Assembly: GCA_003550325.1 (NCBI GenBank)
Contig: QKWP01000242.1
Span: 39,231 to 103,230 of the forward strand
Direction of reading: 5' to 3'
DNA: 64,000 nt
From: Gigaspora rosea
Taxonomy: Eukaryota > Glomeromycota > Glomeromycetes > Diversisporales > Gigasporaceae
Part shown: one piece after another, positions 38,014 through 47,922 of the stretch
Layout of the letters: each line of letters begins with the position of its first letter
Numbering within the stretch: position 1 is the first letter of the stretch
Notes under the pieces: model-generated
Told to the model about the DNA's origin: nothing
What the model saw: the letters and a program-made list of their open reading frames with translations, nothing else
The model's database searches: none
Translations under genes and position numbers: made by a program

Positions 38014-38930
38014 TGTTACTATTGTTTTGGGAGAGCGTTACTCACTAAGTGCAAATTTAGCTCCAATAGTAAATAAAAATTCTATAAATAATAGCTGTTA
38101 AACAAGTAAACACGTAATATAAGATCACAAAATCTTTATATTTAATTCCAGTGATCAGTGTATTTGATCAAATCGAAGACTATGAAACTAGTATAATTGC
38201 AGAGGCTGATCAATATACATGATTTAAGAAATGTGATACAAGAATAAAAATAAGAATCATTATATATAGTTAATAATGTTTTGAGAGCAGGATAAAAATG
38301 GTAATTAAAGAAAACGGTGGATATAGTTATTATTAATAGAGATAATTAAATAGAGTTTCCAAGGCAAATAAATAAAATAATTAATGTCCAATACAAATAA
38401 ATAAAATAATTAATGTATTAATTTCGTAATAATATTTTAACACAATTTAACTTATTGAGAAATCGATTCTTAAACTTTCAATTAGACTTATTTAAAGACA
38501 TCAAAGTCTGAGAAAACTTTATTAGCACGAAATGAAGGTCCTTAAATACATTTTAATTTACTATAAACTATTGCGCAACATATTTCTTATGATATATTAT
38601 GCCCACATTGCTTTGAAGTATTCATGTTTCTATGCCACAAGGCTTCGAAGCATTTGTGTTTTTGGCCCGCGAGCATCAATGCTCCAAAATAATTAAAGCC
38701 TCACTACATTATCACATAAGCCATAAAGATGATAACTAATAGATTACTAGTACCAGGGATCAACAATTTCTGGTTTAGCCAACAATTTACACTTTGTGAC
38801 CTCATATGTCATTCAAATAAGAAAAATAAACTAATAAACAAGAAAAATAAAATGTTACAAATAAAATATAATAAAAAAAATAATCTTAAAGTCTATCTAA
38901 GCCGTAATCTAAGTTACGAGAACTGTGACA
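38014..38930 (-). repeat. Gypsy LTR, upstream copy (5' LTR)
   Basis: 917 bp, matching 31334-32191. It carries TG or CA at many places where the other LTR has CG. Immediately inside it the minus strand reads TTTGGTGCTAATTATG, a plausible primer-binding site three bases from the LTR end. Confidence 0.85.
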
Positions 38931-39034
38931 ATATTAAGAATACAGTATAATTCTTTTATAAAAATATAATAATAAGAAAGTGTAGGGCAAATTCGCTTGA
39001 ATTTTAAATGGCTTAAGAAAAATAAAGTTAACTA

Positions 39035-39767
39035 CAGTCAAACCTCCTAATAGTTACACCCAATATCGTCACACCTCTATTTAAGCACCTGCTTTTGTGT
39101 GACAGACTCAAACATAGTAAAAAAACCTCATTATAGTCACAAATCACTTATAATCACTATCACCATGAAAATTTGATTTTTAACAATTTTATTAATAAAA
39201 AACCCTCATTATAGTCGCCAATTTTTAATAAATGGAGATTATAAAATCTGAATAGCCAATTTTCATATTAAAATTTTTTATTAAAGCTTCTTAAAGGTTT
39301 GACATCAAATAACTTTTGATTCAATAATCCAATTTAAATGAAACAACTACCAAAATGTTCATCTCAATGAGATGATTCTAATGAGCTCAAAATTATTAAA
39401 ATTGAATCACATGCTCCTGAGATCGTTAAGGATTTGTATCACTTTACATGTTTAAGTATTGATTAAATTACTATTAAATTTAAACATCTGAGTGAAAAAT
39501 CCTTAATAATCTTAGCATTTGTAATTAAATTTGGATATTTTTGGACACTTTAGAATTGTCTTATTGAGTCAAACACTCTGGTAGTTGTTTTATCCAAATT
39601 GGGCCACTGGATTAAATTTTTTAATAGTATTTCAAGTATGCGCAAATATATTACTTATTGGCCTTTGATCATAAGACTATAATGAGATATTTTATTTATA
39701 GTCACATCTCTTTACAATCACCAAAATAGAGTGCAACGGACTTGGTGATTATAGAGAGGAATAACTG
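39035..39767. mobile_element. Pogo/Tigger-type non-autonomous element, 733 bp
   Basis: TA-flanked ends CAGTCAAACCTCCTAATAGT and, on the other strand, CAGTTATTCCTCTCTATAAT resemble the CAGT-AACCTCTCTATAAT ends of pogo-like elements. Inside, a second inverted repeat (around 39330-39390 and 39550-39620, sharing AAACAACTACCA) makes the element foldable. No transposase. Confidence 0.7.
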
Positions 39768-40114
39768 TATTAATACATATTTTGCAAATCATATTATGAC
39801 CTACCTTATTGAGAATTTTTTTCCATTCAGGACTATGATTTATAGGGCAATATTATTAGCAAAAACTCTATATGTAAGAATAATTATCGATAATATTGAT
39901 AGAATAATTAATGAATGTTATAATATATATATAATGTATCGTATTATTATTATTGAAAATAAAATCAAATGAAAGGTTAGATTGCTTACTAATATACTGT
40001 CCAGATAATTTCTTTTGCATAGAAATCAATTCGAATATCTGATTTGATTTCAATTTAATTTTATATTTTATATAGTGCTAGCAACTTATACTCAACAATC
40101 ACAATTTTCTGGAA
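39768..40114. other. Intergenic, no gene seen
   Basis: AT-rich; overlapping short ORFs on both strands have no family features. Confidence 0.4.
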
Positions 40115-40497
40115 CCAATAAAATTAATGTATTTGATATACTGTGCCAAAAATATCATTTTTTTTAAAACAGTAAAACTTTTTATAGACAAATTTTTATT
40201 AAAAAAATTAAAAAAAATTTCTTAAGGGATAGAGTTCTACAATATTAATAGCCAATTTTTTTACTGTAAAAAAAGCTTTCTATAAAGAGCTATGCAAATT
40301 TGAAATTTATAAATTTTTGAATCATTTAACTTTCTATAGAAGAGTTTTTTTAAAAAAAAACTGACTATAGAACTTATTCCTATAAATAAAGTTATCAGCT
40401 GATTTTTTTAAAAAATTTGCTTGTAAAATGTTTTAACGGTTTAAAAAATACTATACTATACTTTGATACAGTATATCAAATACATTAATTTTATTTG
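40115..40497. mobile_element. TIR element, about 380 bp
   Basis: Inverted ends share AATAAAATTAATGTATTTGA and continue with TATACTGT. The interior is AT-rich with no ORF. Probable MITE; no target duplication could be assigned. Confidence 0.65.
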
Positions 40498-40779
40498 CCA
40501 ACCATGATTACACGTAAAATTGTGTAATTGTCATCTACACTATAAGTGATATGGTTTAATATTTAATATTTATTTATAATTAACTATATTGTATTTGTAA
40601 TTATAAATTATGTGGACCAATTTCAGTCATAGCTCCAGCTTAAGCCATAGTTATTAAAGTTACAGTTTGAATCATAGCTAGAGTATGACTTGAGCCATGA
40701 TTGAAGCTAAACTCATACATGAGTGTTCCCAAAATTCCAGAACAAAATGCGACAGAGTTAATGATGCTTGACGCATGAC

Positions 40780-41011
40780 CAGTGTCTGAAATTGGGTTGC
40801 GGAGTCTGCAGACCACAACAAATTTAAATTTCTGCAACCAAAATCTGAATTGCATATGCAAATTCCGCACATAAATTTGCAAATTTTACTTATAAATTTT
40901 GATTAAATACTTATACATGCAACTAAATTTCTATAAATTCTTATAATCTGCACTATTTTTTTTATTTAGTTGCAGCTCGCAACTAATTTAAAAATTGAAT
41001 TTCAGACACTG
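40780..41011. mobile_element. Small hAT-type MITE, 232 bp
   Basis: Ends CAGTGTCTGAAATT and AATTTCAGACACTG are exact inverses, flanked by 8-bp CGCATGAC (40772-40779) and CGCATAAC (41012-41019), one mismatch. TIR and 8-bp duplication fit the hAT superfamily. It sits just beside the satellite-bearing element at 41030. Confidence 0.8.
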
Positions 41012-41029
41012 CGCATAACACAACCTTCA

Positions 41030-42475
41030 TCATTGACGCATGATGAAACTATTTTGTCAAGCAACTTCAATTTGACGAATTAACGAATGATGAAACCCAT
41101 GACACATAATGAAACCCATGATGAATAACGAAACCCTTGATGCATGACGAAACCCATGACATATGAATCCATGATGCAAGATAAAACCAATAATAAATAA
41201 CAAAACCTATGATGATTTTGATAAAGCATAGGACTATTATTCATTTCTTTCATAACAGAAATAAATTAGTCCATGTAAAGTTAATTGTTTGTTCATTATT
41301 ATCTTTTCAGTTTCTACCTTTTTGACATTAATCCAATATTGCCTGATGATTTGCAACAATCACCCAGATATATCTTGATAGGTGTTCTAGTGTTTTATTA
41401 TATATTATGTATTATTTTATAGTATTTCTTATTTTGGCATAGTTTGTGGTATAGTTGGGTGATTTTAACCTCTCGGTGAGTGAATTAAAAATCTAGCGAG
41501 TGATTAAAACCTCAGTACGAATTAAAGATATTTGTAGGTATGGTTTATTAGTCTGCGAATGAAAAAACAGATGTTCATAGCATTAGTGTTATTATTGATA
41601 GTTCAAAAAATCATGTGTTCAGACAATCAATCCTATGCAAATTTTACAGGAAGGCCACCAAAATTTTGGGCTGTATGCGGGGATCTAGGTTGGCGTTTAA
41701 CTTAAGCTGTTAGCAGGTTCTATAGCAAATTACTTAATGAATGGATTTGATTTCATTAGTAAAATTTTTTATGATCTTGGGCCAATCCGATCAATTCCGA
41801 TCCAGCTGACCATGATTTTGATGCACTCCGATGTATCCCAACCCAGAATTTTGGTGACCCTCTTGTATGAATTGATCCTACGCTCCGCTATTGCTAGTGA
41901 AATGCTAGCAATAAAAAATAATCTGTTTAGATTCAATGTAAAAGCTTCTTCAATTGACAAGGGTTTCATCAAGAGCTTCATCATCTTAGGTAACGGTAGT
42001 ACTCCTACAAAAAAATTGTAATTCTGTAATTTTGACCAATCAAAATTTAGGATCAGGTGTAACGTGATAATCAAAACAAATGTGTTTTGTTTTCTAAGTA
42101 AAAATACGTGTAAAATTAATGCTAAGAAAACCGCATTATAATTAGGGTTAGGGTTAGAAAAATATAGTGGCTATAGTGGCTATTAGTAAAATTTCATGAG
42201 AAACATTTTTAATTGGGATGGTTTCCTAATAAAAATTTAGATCTATCTGCTTTTTGTAAAAAATTTTTACATTACACATGATCTTAAAATTAAAAATGAA
42301 CATTTTTTTTGTGGAAGAGCTAGGGCGTTAGTTTCTCTAGTCAGGGGTTGCGTCAGGAGTTTTGAGGGTTTCATCAATTGTCAAGGGTTTCGTCAAGCAT
42401 CAAAGGTTTCATCAATCGTCAAGGGTTTCGTTAGACACAAATTTGACAAAACCTTTCATCATCACGAAAGACTAT
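41030..42475. mobile_element. Element with inverted satellite arms (18-19-bp units)
   Basis: The left arm (41036-41215) has units like ATGACGAAACCCATGAC; the right arm (42335-42471) has the same units on the other strand (GACGAAACCCTTGACGATTG). Both arms begin with GATGAAA..TTTTGTCAA. The array at 2395-2640 belongs to the same family. The middle (41216-42334) has no recognised gene and contains a telomere-like patch at 42141-42158. Probably a non-autonomous transposon with subterminal tandem repeats. Confidence 0.55.
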
Positions 42476-42517
42476 AGTATTGCACAGTGTGGTCAGATTT
42501 TGTGTTGCCAGAAATTA

Positions 42518-43666
42518 CTAAATTAGGGGTAATTTCAAATAATTCTTTTGGAAGAATTCCCAGGTTTGTTTACCATTGGTTGTGCTGTTGATCTGTATTT
42601 GATCTTTAGATAGGCGGAGTTTAAGGTACGTTAGTTTATTTGTGGAACTTTTGTGAATTTCAAATTCAAATATTGTGTTCCAGAATTTATGTAATATTGT
42701 ATTATCTTGGGATAATTTCGCTATTGTTGGGTTTTCTCTGAATTTTTGGGCTATTATCTTTCTTTCAATTTTATCAAATATGGATAAGTATTTGAATTCT
42801 TTATATGATTTTTCTATTGTTTGAATTTTGTGTTCAATTCTTCTGAGAGGTCTAATTGATTCTTGGATCTTTTTCTTATATTTGATTAGGGTCTGGATTT
42901 CGTAAGAAGATAGCTTTCCAAAGTTTAATGCTAGTACGGGAAATTGCTCATCCACAATTTCAGATATTTCTTCTTCTGGTATTTCTAATTCTATATCAAT
43001 TAGAAAGTTGAAAGTTTCTTGAGTCCGTTGTGGTTGTTTTTCCATTTTTATTTTTATTTCTTCTAATTTTTGTGCGTTTATAGGTAAGTCTAATATGTCT
43101 TGTTCGTAAGCTTTTATCTTTCCATCTATTAGTTCTATATTTTCTCTAAGTATAGGTACTAATTCATTTCGATGTTTTAGTAAATCTTTTATTTTGTAAA
43201 GGTTCCATGGTCCTAAAGTATGTGGTTCTGTGTGTTTTGGTAGTTCTTCTAATGGGTGTAGGTAGATTGCTAAGGTTACTATATATTTCGCTTCTTTTTG
43301 TAGGCAAGGTTCTGCTCTCCATTCTCTAGTTGAGTAGCATGTTTCTTCAAATATTTTTAATAATTTTTCGTTTCTTAGAACAATTTCTGCTTCTTCAAAG
43401 CATTCTCTTATTACACATACATCTATATTTTCATTCTTTTCATAGATTGCTTTTCCTCCAGGTCCATTTAGTTTTAAATAAAAGTCTTTGTTCGGATTTA
43501 TCCTTTGGGCTAATAATATGCATATTTCATTTTCTATTTCTGTGAATAATATTAGTTGGGTCATTTTTCGTTCTGGTAAATATGATATCATTCCATATTC
43601 ATTATAAGGGCTGTTCCAGTACTGAAATAGATTCTCGTTCCCAATATTGTTCATGGTATTTTTCAA
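42518..43666 (-). CDS. Nudix-domain protein, 382 residues (virus-like element)
   Basis: Residues about 25-190 form a Nudix fold: strand ILFTEIENEICILLAQR, then the Nudix box region GPGGKAIYEKN followed by VIRECFEEAEI, whose RE..EE residues are the metal ligands of the family. Nudix enzymes hydrolyse nucleoside diphosphates linked to another group; viral members (poxvirus D9/D10, African swine fever virus D250R) remove mRNA caps. The C-terminal half (200-382) is Lys/Glu-rich and helical with no recognised domain. It is the last gene of the element and its start overlaps the end of the 202-residue ORF by about 60 bp. Decapping is an inference from viral relatives. Confidence 0.75.
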   Translation of the reverse strand: MKNTMNNIGNENLFQYWNSPYNEYGMISYLPERKMTQLILFTEIENEICILLAQRINPNKDFYLKLNGPGGKAIYEKNENIDVCVIRECFEEAEIVLRNEKLLKIFEETCYSTREWRAEPCLQKEAKYIVTLAIYLHPLEELPKHTEPHTLGPWNLYKIKDLLKHRNELVPILRENIELIDGKIKAYEQDILDLPINAQKLEEIKIKMEKQPQRTQETFNFLIDIELEIPEEEISEIVDEQFPVLALNFGKLSSYEIQTLIKYKKKIQESIRPLRRIEHKIQTIEKSYKEFKYLSIFDKIERKIIAQKFRENPTIAKLSQDNTILHKFWNTIFEFEIHKSSTNKLTYLKLRLSKDQIQINSTTNGKQTWEFFQKNYLKLPLI

Positions 43667-44210
43667 GTTCTTCGTAAGTTTCTGCTATTATATATTGATT
43701 TGCTATCCAAATTCCTACTTGTTTTTCGTATAGTTCTTCAAGGAATTTTATATAGGAGTTTTGTAAGCATTCTTGTTTTTCTTTTTCCGGTTGTGCTTGA
43801 TAGTATGGGCTATAGGCTTGTTCTTGGTATTCTATTGTCAGATTAATTCTTCTGATTATGTCTACTATTTCCCAGTATTCTTCGTTTTCATAGCAATTAT
43901 GTATATTAAGTGTTTCGTTATTTTTAGATTCGTATCGTAGTGCTAGTTCAAATAATTCTGCTTTTAGGTCCGATTTTAGTTTTTCTAGATATTTATATAA
44001 ATTTTCTATAGATTCTTTTCTTTTGTTCTTTTTGATGTATTTAGTTTCTCCTAAATCTTCTGGTTTTACTAAGAATAAATAATATTGTTCAAATAAATAT
44101 TCTGGTCTAATATATTTTAGTTTTAAACTGATTCTCCTTGTTATTGCTAATTGACTAAAATATTGTGGTTTATAATTATTGGTTGATTCGGATTGAGAGT
44201 TGTAACTCAT
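43602..44210 (-). CDS. Small-ORF family protein, 202 residues (virus-like element)
   Basis: No known domain. It contains LNIHNCYENEEYWEIVDIIR near residues 98-118 and a following EYQEQAYSPYY stretch. The same pattern (L-I-Y-N-C-[YF], then an aromatic-rich helix) is seen in the ORF upstream (44347-44811) and in the 186-residue ORFs at 47168 and 48705, so these are paralogues in tandem. Mostly alpha-helical by composition, Glu/Tyr-rich. Its ATG lies within the end of the 56-residue membrane ORF. Confidence 0.6.
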   Translation of the reverse strand: MSYNSQSESTNNYKPQYFSQLAITRRISLKLKYIRPEYLFEQYYLFLVKPEDLGETKYIKKNKRKESIENLYKYLEKLKSDLKAELFELALRYESKNNETLNIHNCYENEEYWEIVDIIRRINLTIEYQEQAYSPYYQAQPEKEKQECLQNSYIKFLEELYEKQVGIWIANQYIIAETYEELEKYHEQYWERESISVLEQPL

Positions 44211-44346
44211 TTGTATCTTTGTACAGGTTTGTTTTTATCCAGTAGATTAATAATAAGGGTGTTAATATTATAACAATGATTAATAATATAAATGCTATTA
44301 ATGTTGATGTATCGTATTGTGAAATATCTAAATCTAAAGGTTGCAT
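44176..44346 (-). CDS. Small single-span membrane protein, 56 residues (virus-like element)
   Basis: Starts MQPLDLDISQYDTSTL, followed by one strong hydrophobic segment of about 22 residues (LIAFILLIIVIILTPLLLIY) and a basic tail. Its ATG directly follows the TAA of the preceding ORF (TAAATG at 44349-44344), and its 3' end overlaps the 202-residue ORF. Function unknown; could be a small membrane accessory protein. Confidence 0.55.
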   Translation of the reverse strand: MQPLDLDISQYDTSTLIAFILLIIVIILTPLLLIYWIKTNLYKDTNELQLSIRINQ

Positions 44347-44811
44347 TTAAGATTTTTCAATAGTGTTTTCTATTCTTTGGTAGAATTGGTCTCCTTTAAT
44401 ACTCAGGATGATATTTTCTATTATGTCCGCGTATAATCTATTTGCAGCAACTATTCCTATTTCATGTACTAAATAGGGTTGATAAACTTGTTCTTGGAGT
44501 TTAAAGATACTTCTTGCTATTGTTAATTTATTCCAAGTATGATTGTCTGAGTAGCAGTTATAGATATTTAACTCTCCTACTGTATCGTAAGTTTCTTTTC
44601 TTTTAATAAGATGTTGTCCTATATTGTTAATTATTATAGAATGTAAATAGTCAAGCTTCTTGTATAATTCTTCGTGTTCTAGATATTCTGGTTCTATTTC
44701 TTTTATGTCTGATGTAATCGTACAGTATCAGTATTCTTCTATTTTCCTTCCGGTTTTTTTAAAATATTCTTCTTTCAATTCTTTTATTATTACTTCTTCT
44801 TTAATATTCAT
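44347..44811 (-). mobile_element. Small-ORF family member, broken (virus-like element)
   Basis: Paralogue of the 202- and 186-residue ORFs, with LNIYNCYSDNHTWNKLTIAR as its signature. Begins at an ATG directly after the stop of the 297-residue ORF (TAAATG at 44814-44809). Broken. Confidence 0.5.
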
Positions 44812-45705
44812 TTAAAGTGAATTAGATCTTGTTCTTTTGGTTTTTTCAATTGGTTTGTTATTTTCCAATAATATTCTATTGATTATCTTGTCAGTGACCT
44901 GTTCAAGTCTTTCTTTTTCTTTTCTTAACTCCTTAACTTTCTTTGTTTTGTCTATGAACTCTTGGCTAAGTTTATTTATTTTCGAGTAGGCTGATGTATA
45001 ACTCTCTTCTTCTTCAAAATATATTTTATTTTTTGCTCCTTCAGAGTATAATATGTTATCAATAGCTTCTAGGTGATGTAATATTAAATGGTGGAATCTG
45101 AATGGTAATATTGTAAATTGGTTATTATAATCTTCGTAATAGAATTCTGTTTCTCCTATTTCTGGATTATCTTCAAATATTTTACAAAATTCTGGTGATT
45201 CTGCTAATAATCTTTTCTTTATTCCTTCGATTTGCACTTGTGTGTTATTTAGGAAATTATTATAAATATTTCTTTGTTTTTCTTGTTCCTTTACAAGTGC
45301 TCTTCCTGTTAATTCTGGGAATAGGGTTTGTGTTCGTGTTAAGATATGTGCTGGTATTTTATTAGGTCTTTGTTTATCGTATTCTAATACGTAAGGGTAA
45401 AATTCTCTTGCTATACTTTTAGCTCCTTCGAGTGTTAAAAGGATTGCTCCCAATCTTGGATTATTTGTTGGGTTTATTCGGTTAATAAGGTCGTTAACTG
45501 TTTCCCAAATATCATCAGTTATTTGTATAAGTTCTCTTAATTCTAAAATGTCTTTATCCCGTGAGTATCTTTTTGTTTCCTTTCTTCTTATTGGTATTGA
45601 AATCGGTTGCCAATTGAATCTGAATCTTCTTAGTTCTTTTAGTGTTTTATTTTGTTCTTCGTTCATTAAATCGTTCTCTAGCAAGTTTAATAGTATAGGC
45701 TTCAA
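44812..45705 (-). CDS. Helical protein, 297 residues, unknown function (virus-like element)
   Basis: No recognised domain. Contains AILLTLEGAKSIAREFYPYV near residues 100-120, a motif (L-x-L-E-G-A-[RK]-x-I) shared with the 70-residue ORF at 46303-46515. The C-terminus (about 240-297) is a charged coiled-coil-like stretch ending in a basic KTKRTRSNSL tail. The start overlaps the preceding membrane ORF by about 60 bp and the stop abuts the next ATG. Confidence 0.55.
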   Translation of the reverse strand: MKPILLNLLENDLMNEEQNKTLKELRRFRFNWQPISIPIRRKETKRYSRDKDILELRELIQITDDIWETVNDLINRINPTNNPRLGAILLTLEGAKSIAREFYPYVLEYDKQRPNKIPAHILTRTQTLFPELTGRALVKEQEKQRNIYNNFLNNTQVQIEGIKKRLLAESPEFCKIFEDNPEIGETEFYYEDYNNQFTILPFRFHHLILHHLEAIDNILYSEGAKNKIYFEEEESYTSAYSKINKLSQEFIDKTKKVKELRKEKERLEQVTDKIINRILLENNKPIEKTKRTRSNSL

Positions 45706-45883
45706 TAATTCCTTCTTTAATTAGTTTAATTAAATAATAAATAAATATAAATAATATGGTATGTTCTAGTAGAATTATAAAATATATCGTTGTTTGATCG
45801 TAGGTAAGTACTGATAATGTGAGGTGGTTCATCCACAATATAGTGATATTGGTCAGAGGTATTGCTTCTATAAGTTGGTCCAC
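45647..45883 (-). CDS. Small membrane protein (virus-like element)
   Basis: Up to 78 residues; the first ATG is at about 45833 (MNHLTLSVLTYDQ), the frame being open further upstream. One long hydrophobic segment, YFIILLEHTILFIFIYYLI, is followed by a basic tail ending RERFNERRTK. Topology suggests a single-span protein with a cytosolic basic end. Function unknown. Confidence 0.45.
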   Translation of the reverse strand: MDQLIEAIPLTNITILWMNHLTLSVLTYDQTTIYFIILLEHTILFIFIYYLIKLIKEGIIEAYTIKLARERFNERRTK

Positions 45884-45957
45884 TTAGTATTATTGATATA
45901 TAAAAGAGTTTAGATTATTTTATCAACTATTTCTCCTTCTATATTTTGGATAGAAAT

Positions 45958-46140
45958 TTATTTTATTCTTTCTTCAAGTATTCCTTGATTTACTGATATT
46001 GATATAAGAGCTGTTTTATAATATTCTTTTAGTCTTGGTGTATCAAGTGTTGTAAATTCTTTTACTATTTCTGATTTATAATTCTCGAGTAATAGTATTA
46101 TTTTCTTTATATAATAGGTTCTTGTTTTCCTATCGGGCAT
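45958..46140 (-). CDS. Small ORF, 60 residues (virus-like element)
   Basis: MPDRKTRTYYIKKIILLLEN start, basic and helical, no known family. Position in the tightly packed array suggests a real small gene or the end of a longer one. Confidence 0.35.
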   Translation of the reverse strand: MPDRKTRTYYIKKIILLLENYKSEIVKEFTTLDTPRLKEYYKTALISISVNQGILEERIK

Positions 46141-46302
46141 TAAAGATATCAGTTGGTAACTCCAATCTTTTATTGTTGATTTGGTCGTAAGCGTAATAGT
46201 GTATTGTCCAAATGCTGTTTGAAGTAGTATTCTTATTGCTTCAGTGATTATAGGTGTTCCAATGATTTCTAAGTTGTTAGTTCTTGGGTTCCTTCCAGTA
46301 GT

Positions 46303-46515
46303 TTAGGTTTCTAATATTAGTTGAGTATGGTGTTGTAACAGATAATCTTGGGTTGCCTGAGTTAATTCTGTATTCAGAAATATTATTTGTGTGGCTTGGT
46401 CGTTTTCTTGGATATTTCGTGCTCCTTCTAATGCTAATAATGTTCTGTTTAAGTATGCTTTTTCTGTTTCTGATAATTGTGATTCTTGAGTTCTCCTTAT
46501 AGGTTGTCGTGACAT
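46303..46515 (-). CDS. Small ORF with LEGA motif, 70 residues (virus-like element)
   Basis: Contains YLNRTLLALEGARNIQ, sharing L-x-L-E-G-A-[RK]-x-I with the 297-residue protein. Its ATG directly follows the TGA of the ORF before it (TGAATG at 46518-46513). Function unknown. Confidence 0.45.
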   Translation of the reverse strand: MSRQPIRRTQESQLSETEKAYLNRTLLALEGARNIQENDQATQIIFLNTELTQATQDYLLQHHTQLILET

Positions 46516-47921
46516 TCACTCTTCTTCGTAGGTGTCTCTGAACTGTTTTTCTTTAGTTTTAGCAAGTTCGTATTCCTTATTATTATTATATGTTCCTTCT
46601 AGTAATTCTTCTACTGTTGGAATTTGTTGGTGTTTTCTTCTAAATTCAAGATAACAGTATTTGTTTAGTTGTTGAGATTATTCAATTTTTATTAATTCAT
46701 AATTATATTTAATTTTCTTTTCATAAGTTCCTTTAAGTAATTGATCGATTGTTGGTCTGATATATTCGTGTGAACGTAATAAGCCTGTGCTTTTTGGATA
46801 AAACCAATATTCTTTTAAGTTGCTTTCTTTAATATAAAATTCTACAAGTTTTCTTATTTGTGAGAGGTATTTCCTTTGTACTATTATTTCTGGTTTACTC
46901 CCATTTATTGTTTTGTAAATGGCTGTTGCCCTTTTAATAAAAATGTATATTCGTGATTTTTATAAGCTTCTTCTAGTGTGAGTTGTCCTTGTAAGATCTG
47001 AATTGGATTTTTATTTGGTCGAGGAGTCCTTATAGTTTTATATTTAGTTCTTCCTTTGATAGAATTTGTTCGACTACATTATTCTCTTGGTTGGAGTCTT
47101 GGTGATCAATATAGTCTTTTGTAATACTTCTTAAAAATCTCTTTTGATCGTATATTTCTAGGTTCATTCAATAATATTTATATTCTCCTGATAGTATTTG
47201 TTCTACTGTTGGTATTTTGTCTAAGTAGTATTGAGAGTCTGTATAATTATATGGTCTGAAGTCAAAGAGGTTTGCTGTTGGTATCTGTTTTCTGATTATA
47301 AAGCTAATTGAGGATCTGTATTCTTTTTGGATGTATTGTCTTTCGTATTCTCCTACTGGTTCTTCTTCCTGGAGAATGTTAATAAACCTATAGAATGATT
47401 CTAATTCTAGAATATAGAAATAGTTTCTTTTATTCTTGAAACAGTTATATATCGTAAGCTTTTCGTTGTTTTCAAGGTAATGTTGGACAGCTATTCTTGT
47501 TATTTCTTCCTGTATGGCTTCATAAAGTAGTTTTATTCTTTTTAAGAGTCTCTTAGCTGTATATAAGTTTTTAAATTCGATCCCTATTTCGCTTATTTCT
47601 TCTCTGTTGTATATATCTTTTCCTTTGACTTTATATTTTTCTTTATAGTCTAATTCTTCACAAAGGTAAATGTATTCTTGAGTGAGTTCTTCAATATATT
47701 TTCTTTCTTCAGGTATCTCAGGGTTCATGTACTAGTGGTCAGTATTTGGTTTAGGGTATGGTCCTTTTTCTTTGGTTGAGGTCCTCATAGTTTATAGAAT
47801 TTAGTATTTTGACAAGAGATTCCTTTCCACTTGCAGCGGTCACAAGTATTTTCTTGTTTTGAATAATTGCAGCATATATGTTCGTTTCTACAATTGTCAC
47901 AAGATTTGGTATTTCTTTTAT
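46386..47921 (-). repeat. Exact 1.54-kb repeat, first copy (ends at the N)
   Basis: Identical, as far as I compared, to 47923-49458 with an offset of 1537. It ends one base before the N at 47922. Most likely two assembly pieces that overlap but were not merged. Confidence 0.85.
47168..47728 (-). CDS. Small-ORF family protein, 186 residues (first copy of exact repeat)
   Basis: Identical to 48705-49265. MNPEIPEERKYIEELTQEYI start; LTIYNCFKNKRNYFYILELE mid-protein; C-terminal IPTVEQILSGEYKYY. The P-T-[VI]-[ED]-[QE]-[LI]-L-x-G motif recurs in neighbouring small frames (PTIDQLLKGTY, PTVEELLEGTY). The TGA is followed at once by the next ATG (TGAATG at 47170-47165). Probably the same gene as the other copy, counted twice by the assembly. 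Confidence 0.6.
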   Translation of the reverse strand: MNPEIPEERKYIEELTQEYIYLCEELDYKEKYKVKGKDIYNREEISEIGIEFKNLYTAKRLLKRIKLLYEAIQEEITRIAVQHYLENNEKLTIYNCFKNKRNYFYILELESFYRFINILQEEEPVGEYERQYIQKEYRSSISFIIRKQIPTANLFDFRPYNYTDSQYYLDKIPTVEQILSGEYKYY

Positions 47922-47922
47922 N
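47922..47922. other. Assembly gap (single N)
   Basis: The only ambiguous base in the window, at the exact junction of the two identical 1.54-kb stretches. The frame that reads across it is artificial. Confidence 0.95.

Larger units (their letters stand above)
31334..38930 (-). mobile_element. Ty3/gypsy LTR retrotransposon, old and broken
   Basis: Two LTRs bracket gag, protease, RNase H and integrase remnants, all reading on the minus strand in Ty3/gypsy order. Both outer ends touch an ATAT that may be a short target duplication. The LTRs differ at many sites, so the insertion is old. The coding region is broken in many places and most of the reverse transcriptase core is not recognisable. 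Two unrelated inverted-repeat elements (35873-36890 and 36984-37650) lie within the gag region and account for part of its length. Confidence 0.88.

Noticed and set aside
41737-42074. ORFs of 94 and 101 residues on opposite strands
   Set aside because: No family features, and located inside a non-autonomous repeat element.
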